DNA of 64,000 nucleotides from Moraxella osloensis. GTDB taxonomy: Bacteria > Pseudomonadota > Gammaproteobacteria > Pseudomonadales > Moraxellaceae. The notes under the pieces are model-generated. The model worked only from the letters and a program-made list of their open reading frames with translations. It searched no databases and was not told the DNA's origin. The DNA is taken from contig NZ_CP047226.1 of assembly GCF_009867135.1 (NCBI RefSeq), positions 434,001 to 498,000 on the forward strand. The letters run 5' to 3'. Made by a program: the position numbers and the translations under genes. Numbering within the stretch: the first letter of the stretch is position 1; every line of letters starts with the position of its first letter. Positions 59,559 through 64,000 of this stretch are shown here, piece after piece.

Positions 59559-61535
59559 ATGACGACCAACGCTAAGAACAACAGTGATTTTTTGAAAAAT
59601 ATGGCTTTTAAAAAGGTCGATCACCAACCACAGCGCGCGGATTATCAATCTAATCAACCTGGCAATTCGATGCCGTTTAGCGATGCCCGTGGTAACTATC
59701 AGCGTAATATCGGCTTTGATACCGGACGTTTTAAAGACAGTAAAGTCTATATCGTCGGTGGCGGTATTGGCGGGTTGGCAGCGGCGTATTATTTTATCCG
59801 AGATGCCCATATCCCAGGCGAGAATATTACCTTTTTAGAAGAACTAGCGGTGCAAGGCGGCTCACTTGATGGCGCTGGTAATGCCAAAGACGGTTATATC
59901 ATGCGGGGCGGTCGTGAGATGATTACCACCTATGAGAATTTTTGGGATATGTTCCAAGATATACCGGCGCTAGAGTTACCAGAGCCTTATTCAGTGCTTG
60001 ATGAATACCGCCTGATCAATGACAATGACCCCAACTATTCCAAAGCACGGTTGATTCATAACAAAGGCGAAATCAAAGATTTTCATAAGTTTAATCTCAA
60101 TAAAGCCGACCAACTTGCCATTGTCCGTTTATTACTAAAAAATCAAGACGAACTCGATAATCTTACCATCGAAGATTACTTTAGCCAAAGTTTTTTGGAC
60201 AGTAATTTTTGGATGCTATGGCGTAGTATGTTTGCTTTTGAAAACTGGCACAGCTTACTTGAGTGCAAGCTTTATATGCACCGGTTTTTGGAAGCCTTAG
60301 ATGGTATCAAAGATATGTCGACCCTGTTATTTGCCAAATACAACCAATATGACAGCTTTGTGGTGCCTGCGCAAAATTTTTTAATCAATAAAGGCGTCAA
60401 ACTACAAAGTGATACATTAGTGACCGCGGTAGATTTTGAGCAGCAAGGCGACAAAAAAATCGTTAAAGGGCTGACAACCACCCAACAAGGTCAACAAGTT
60501 CATATCCCTGTACGGGACAAGGATTTTGTGATTATTACCACAGGGTCAATGACGGAAGATACGCGCTATGGAACCAGTGACACTGCGCCTGATATCCGTC
60601 TAACTGATGATAAAATGGGAAAAACGAAAGGCTGGGTACTATGGAATGACCTTGCCAAACAATCCGCTGTGTTTGGTCGTCCAGAAAAATTTAACCGTCA
60701 TGTGCCCAAATCCGCCTGGATGTCAGCAACATTAACCTGCAAAGACTCGGCGTTTTTACGCAAAATCAGCGAAAAATACTGTGTCAATCCGCCGCTATCA
60801 GGCAAAACAGTCACAGGCGGTATTGTTACTATCACTGATTCCAACTGGCTTATGAGTTTTACTATTAACCGCCAACCGCAATTTCCTGACCAACCCAAAG
60901 ACGTGGTGGTGATATGGGTGTATGGGCTGTTGATGGACAAAAAAGGCAACTATGTGCTAAAAACCATGCCAGAATGTACGGGGCATGAAATTGTGACGGA
61001 GCTACTATACCACCTAGATTTGCTCGAGCAAAAAGATGATATTTTAGCCAACACCATCGCTAACACCGCCTATATGCCCTACATCACTTCGATGTTTATG
61101 CCACGTGCCAAAGGTGACCGTCCACAAATTGTACCCGAAGGCTGCGCCAATTTAGGTCTCATCGGTCAATTTGTTGAAACCAACAACGATGTGGTATTCA
61201 CCGTTGAAACTTCAGTACGCTCGGCGCGGGTCGCGGTGTATACCCTAACAGATTGTAATAAGCAAGTGCCTGATATCGTGCCCACCCAATATGATATTCG
61301 CAACATGCTCCGCTCTGCCAGTACACTCAACGATGACCAAGGCTTTATCGGCGAAGGCATACTGCGCCGAGTGCTCGCCAATACCTATTATGAGCACATC
61401 TTGCCGCCCATCGCCAAAAAAGCGCACAAAGACAGTTCGTTGATGCAGGCACTTGCCGAGCAATTTGAAGTAGTCAAAGCCTTTTGGCATAAAGAAAGCC
61501 ATAAAGATGAGCAAAAAGCGCAGGATAAAAAATAA
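59559..61535 (+). CDS. ohyA: Oleate hydratase (MCRA family)
   Basis: A 658-residue flavoenzyme that adds water to the 9-cis double bond of unsaturated fatty acids. The FAD motif is [21 protein letters not shown] at about residue 66, followed by [34 protein letters not shown], and later [26 protein letters not shown]. It is full length with no signal peptide. These enzymes detoxify host or environmental unsaturated fatty acids. The ribosome binding site AGGGCACTTCATT is weak. The gene is isolated, with its own terminator. Confidence 0.93.
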   Translation: MTTNAKNNSDFLKNMAFKKVDHQPQRADYQSNQPGNSMPFSDARGNYQRNIGFDTGRFKDSKVYIVGGGIGGLAAAYYFIRDAHIPGENITFLEELAVQGGSLDGAGNAKDGYIMRGGREMITTYENFWDMFQDIPALELPEPYSVLDEYRLINDNDPNYSKARLIHNKGEIKDFHKFNLNKADQLAIVRLLLKNQDELDNLTIEDYFSQSFLDSNFWMLWRSMFAFENWHSLLECKLYMHRFLEALDGIKDMSTLLFAKYNQYDSFVVPAQNFLINKGVKLQSDTLVTAVDFEQQGDKKIVKGLTTTQQGQQVHIPVRDKDFVIITTGSMTEDTRYGTSDTAPDIRLTDDKMGKTKGWVLWNDLAKQSAVFGRPEKFNRHVPKSAWMSATLTCKDSAFLRKISEKYCVNPPLSGKTVTGGIVTITDSNWLMSFTINRQPQFPDQPKDVVVIWVYGLLMDKKGNYVLKTMPECTGHEIVTELLYHLDLLEQKDDILANTIANTAYMPYITSMFMPRAKGDRPQIVPEGCANLGLIGQFVETNNDVVFTVETSVRSARVAVYTLTDCNKQVPDIVPTQYDIRNMLRSASTLNDDQGFIGEGILRRVLANTYYEHILPPIAKKAHKDSSLMQALAEQFEVVKAFWHKESHKDEQKAQDKK

Positions 61536-61563
61536 GCTTTGATAAACATTTATCATTAAACCG

Positions 61564-61594
61564 AAAAATCCTCCTGCCGTTAGGGGGATTTTTT
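61564..61594 (+). terminator. Rho-independent terminator of oleate hydratase
   Basis: AAAAATCCTCCT pairs with AGGGGGATTTTT (one wobble), with T following. Confidence 0.8.
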
Positions 61595-61690
61595 ATCAGC
61601 AAAATTTCCTTTGCGCCTAAAAACCCTATTTCGTAAAGCGGTGGTTTCAAGTATATTAAAGGTAAAATCACACATCATAAGGAATAAGTG

Positions 61691-62329
61691 ATGAAACTAT
61701 ATACCATGAATTTCCCCCCAAATCCTCGCAAACTCGACTTATTGTTAAAAGTCAAAGAAATTGATATCAATGATATTCATAATTTACAAGTCATCAACGT
61801 GGATATTGGCAAAAATGAGCAAAACTCGCCGGCGTTTTTGGCGGTCAATCCACTGGGGCTGTTGCCTGTATTAGTGCTTGATGATGGCACTGTGCTCAAT
61901 GATTCACACGCCATTTGTGAGTACCTTGATAGTCGACTTGCAGGCAATGGTAAGCAAGTGATGGGCTCAGACCCTATACAGCGCGCCAAAATCACCGCGA
62001 TGTCACGCAATGCGGAGTTTCACGTGCTGTATAACATGATGCTGGCTTTCCAGCATGGGCATCCATCTCGCGCGTCGGTGGGCAACCAAGTGCCTGGTAT
62101 GGCAGAAGAGAGCATCAACCGCGTCAAAAAAGCATTGCCGTACTTTGACAAGCTATTATCGAGTCACAAATACTTGCTCGGTGATCGACTCACCTTCGCT
62201 GATATCGTGTTGTATGTTGGTTTGGATTTTGGGCGAGTGATGAAGTTTAATCCCAAAGATGCCAGTGTGGTGGGTGACCATGTGGCACGTTTTTATGCGC
62301 AAATGAGTGAGCGTTTTGGTAAAAAATAA
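61691..62329 (+). CDS. Glutathione S-transferase family protein
   Basis: A 212-residue two-domain protein. The N-terminal thioredoxin fold begins KLYTMNFPPNPRKLDLLL and has VNPLGLLPVLVLDDG (cis-proline) and LNDSHAICEYLDSRL. The C-terminal helical domain has YLLGDRLTFADIVLYVGLDF. The start at ATG 61691 with AAGGA upstream is preferred over the GTG three bases earlier. The substrate is unknown. Confidence 0.88.
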   Translation: MKLYTMNFPPNPRKLDLLLKVKEIDINDIHNLQVINVDIGKNEQNSPAFLAVNPLGLLPVLVLDDGTVLNDSHAICEYLDSRLAGNGKQVMGSDPIQRAKITAMSRNAEFHVLYNMMLAFQHGHPSRASVGNQVPGMAEESINRVKKALPYFDKLLSSHKYLLGDRLTFADIVLYVGLDFGRVMKFNPKDASVVGDHVARFYAQMSERFGKK

Positions 62330-62342
62330 CGGTTGTTGACAT

Positions 62343-62372
62343 AAAAAAGGGCAGGCTAGATGCCCTTTTTTT
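62343..62372. terminator. Bidirectional terminator between GST and panE
   Basis: AAAAAAGGGCA pairs with TGCCCTTTTTT across a 7-nt loop, in the gap between the convergent GST and panE genes. Confidence 0.8.
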
Positions 62373-62458
62373 ATTTGTATTGGTTATTCATTGCTTTTAT
62401 TCAGCGCTTCTATGCAGCGTTTTTTGCAGCGCTTTTTTCAATAGCGCTAGGGTTGTCA

Positions 62459-63427
62459 TCACGACTGATTGTTAGCCATTAATGCACTAATGCCATCATA
62501 TAGGGTGTCATTGACCGGCGTGTCAATGCCATGCTTATCACCCAATTCGCGAATTGTCCCTGCAAACAAATCAAGCTCACAGCGTCGCCCTGCTTTTAAA
62601 TCCTGCCGCATCGAGGGCATGCCTTTAGGATCCAGCGCATCCATAATCGCCAGCCATTTTTTGAAATCTTCCTCGGTCAAGGGTACGCCTTCAGCGTGTG
62701 CCACTGCCATCACTTCACGCATGGCGGCTTTGAACATCTCGCGCGCTTCACCCGCTTGTTGCACGGTATCAAAGGTGCCTTGATACAATGCCACGGTTTG
62801 ATTGACGCCAGTATTTAACATCAATTTGCCCCACAGCTGGCGCGGCATGTCATCGCTCACTGAGTGCGGGAAATTGACTTGATTAAAGAGGGCATTGACT
62901 TGTTGCACGCGTGCGCGTTCAGCGCTATCAGTTGTCATCGCGCCAATGACCAATTGTCCATGATCGCGATAAATCAGTTGGCTACCATTTTTCCCATTTT
63001 TTTCATGCGGCTCATTTTTCATAGCGTCCATTTGCTGCGCCACACAATACACAATGCGCTCGCCACCAAAGGCGTTTGCCAATACTTTTTCGCTAGCGAT
63101 ACCGTTTAGGGCAGAAACAATCAGCGTATTGTCGCCAAGTTGACTTTCAATCAAGGGCAATACGTCATTGAGTTGATAAAACTTGGTACACACCATCACC
63201 AAATCGGCAGGACTTAGGTTTGAAGGAGGGCTTTTGTTTGGTGTGACATAGTTGAGTTGTAATGGCTCGCCATTCACCAATAAACCTTGCTGTTGGTAGC
63301 GGTTGACACGGTCAGTATCGGCGACGATACGCAAGTTTTCAAAAGGCATGTTTGGGGCTAATAGACTTGCAAATAACGTCCCTAATGAGCCAAATCCAAC
63401 AATGGCAATAATCGGTGAATCGTTCAT
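62459..63427 (-). CDS. panE: 2-dehydropantoate 2-reductase family (ketopantoate reductase)
   Basis: A 322-residue NADPH-dependent reductase. The Rossmann motif is IIAIVGFGSLGTLFASLLA at the N-terminus, followed by VMVCTKFYQLNDVLPLI and VSALNGIASEKVL. The C-terminal helical part has QLWGKLMLNTGVNQTVALY and MRQDLKAGRRCELDLFAGTI, typical of ApbA/PanE. The start at 63427 is supported by CAGGA; the longer frame adds 38 unconserved residues. Paralogues with other ketoacid substrates exist, so PanE is likely but not certain. Confidence 0.85.
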   Translation of the reverse strand: MNDSPIIAIVGFGSLGTLFASLLAPNMPFENLRIVADTDRVNRYQQQGLLVNGEPLQLNYVTPNKSPPSNLSPADLVMVCTKFYQLNDVLPLIESQLGDNTLIVSALNGIASEKVLANAFGGERIVYCVAQQMDAMKNEPHEKNGKNGSQLIYRDHGQLVIGAMTTDSAERARVQQVNALFNQVNFPHSVSDDMPRQLWGKLMLNTGVNQTVALYQGTFDTVQQAGEAREMFKAAMREVMAVAHAEGVPLTEEDFKKWLAIMDALDPKGMPSMRQDLKAGRRCELDLFAGTIRELGDKHGIDTPVNDTLYDGISALMANNQS

Positions 63428-63512
63428 CTTTTTTCCTGTTATTTTGCGATATTGATTAGAGTTGTGATAAAGTTTAGCAGATTTTTGCACATATTTTAAA
63501 AAAGGAATCACA

Positions 63513-64000
63513 ATGAAATTATTAAAAATGGCTGTGTTCATGGGTTGTTTATCTATTTTGTCCTTTTCACCAGTTACTCAAGCGAAACTTACTGTAGTTG
63601 CCGGACCATTGGCTTATCCCGCAAATCAAATTCCTAGCGATGAATCGCTAAAAAAATTGGTACAAGTTCAGCAAATGGACAAGACGTTTAGCGAGATGAT
63701 GGAGCAGAGCAAGGGCGTTGTAACGCAAACGGTTCAAAATGCTATCAAAGATAATCTTAAAGACCAAAAACTGTCAGAGACACAACAACAACAGATACAA
63801 CAAGTCGTCAATGACTTTATGCAAAAATCGCTTGAAGCTCAAAACCAACCAAAAATGCGTGAACAATTTATCAATGCTTTTATCGAAACGGCAAAAACTA
63901 CTTATACCCAGGCAGAAGTCAATTCAATGATTGATTTTTATGGCTCAACTGTTGGGCAATCAGTCATTGCCAAACAATCGCAATTTGGTAAAGCTTATCT
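63513..64000 (+). CDS. DUF2059 domain-containing exported protein (3' truncated by window edge)
   Basis: The frame runs from ATG 63513 to the window edge with no stop, giving 162 residues. AAGGA precedes the ATG. A signal peptide (residues 1-24, ending VTQA) is followed by a helical Gln-rich region and a segment TYTQAEVNSMIDFYGSTVGQ, characteristic of DUF2059. The function of the domain is unknown. It is divergent from panE. Confidence 0.85.
   Translation, partial: MKLLKMAVFMGCLSILSFSPVTQAKLTVVAGPLAYPANQIPSDESLKKLVQVQQMDKTFSEMMEQSKGVVTQTVQNAIKDNLKDQKLSETQQQQIQQVVNDFMQKSLEAQNQPKMREQFINAFIETAKTTYTQAEVNSMIDFYGSTVGQSVIAKQSQFGKAY

Overview
The window is a piece of a gammaproteobacterial chromosome, most likely from Moraxellaceae (Moraxella/Psychrobacter/Faucicola group). 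This rests on gene content and neighbourhoods: pyrG-kdsA-eno-ftsB-ispD, a type 2 argG, an MCRA-type oleate hydratase, two small Gram-negative porins and a PA3496-type acidic protein. It is inference; no 16S rRNA is present. Most genes have moderate GC. A few AT-rich blocks stand out and coincide with accessory genes.

Layout. 1-1.6 kb: the end of an unrecognised gene, a small acidic protein and a YecA/UPF0149 protein. 1.6-10.7 kb, minus strand: argG, greA, a PAP2 phosphatase and carB...carA. A two-gene AAA ATPase + PIN nuclease cassette sits between carA and carB. 10.9-20.3 kb: two UbiH-type hydroxylases flanking a zinc-ribbon membrane protein, an OmpA-like protein, rhomboid protease, phosphoesterase, bestrophin, purE and an HD hydrolase. 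20.4-28.2 kb: valS with an AT-rich insertion in its editing domain, then an AT-rich operon of three unrecognised genes, then polA on the opposite strand. 28.6-38.3 kb: thioesterase, TPMT-like methyltransferase, a gene remnant, glutaredoxin, mtgA, ppk1, three small hydrophilic proteins, miaE and glcB. 38.5-42.3 kb: two porin genes, with an intact IS4-family element (13-bp inverted repeats, 7-bp target duplication) inserted upstream of the second. 42.4-52.3 kb: pyrG, kdsA, a copper cassette (CueR-like regulator, tandem DUF305 lipoprotein, CopZ, CopA), eno, ftsB and ispD. 52.4-64 kb: tRNA-Glu, a His-rich small membrane protein, ornithine decarboxylase, a Fur-box-preceded PepSY protein, trpG, trpE and trpR-like genes, oleate hydratase, GST, panE and the start of a DUF2059 gene.

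How they work together. carA/carB, argG and pyrG cover carbamoyl phosphate, arginine and pyrimidine supply. The copper genes form a CueR-controlled efflux unit with a textbook 19-bp-spacer promoter. trpE and the trpR-like gene share a nearly identical 27-bp upstream element (25/27 matches), which suggests a tryptophan-responsive circuit.

The best candidates for something undescribed are the AAA-PIN pair inside carAB and the three-gene AT-rich cassette behind valS. A further pattern is the number of short tandem duplications (unit 10-18 bp) at about ten sites, in leaders, intergenic gaps and coding sequence, most strikingly seven 16-bp units ending at the trpE start codon. All family calls come from reading motifs; no database search was possible.
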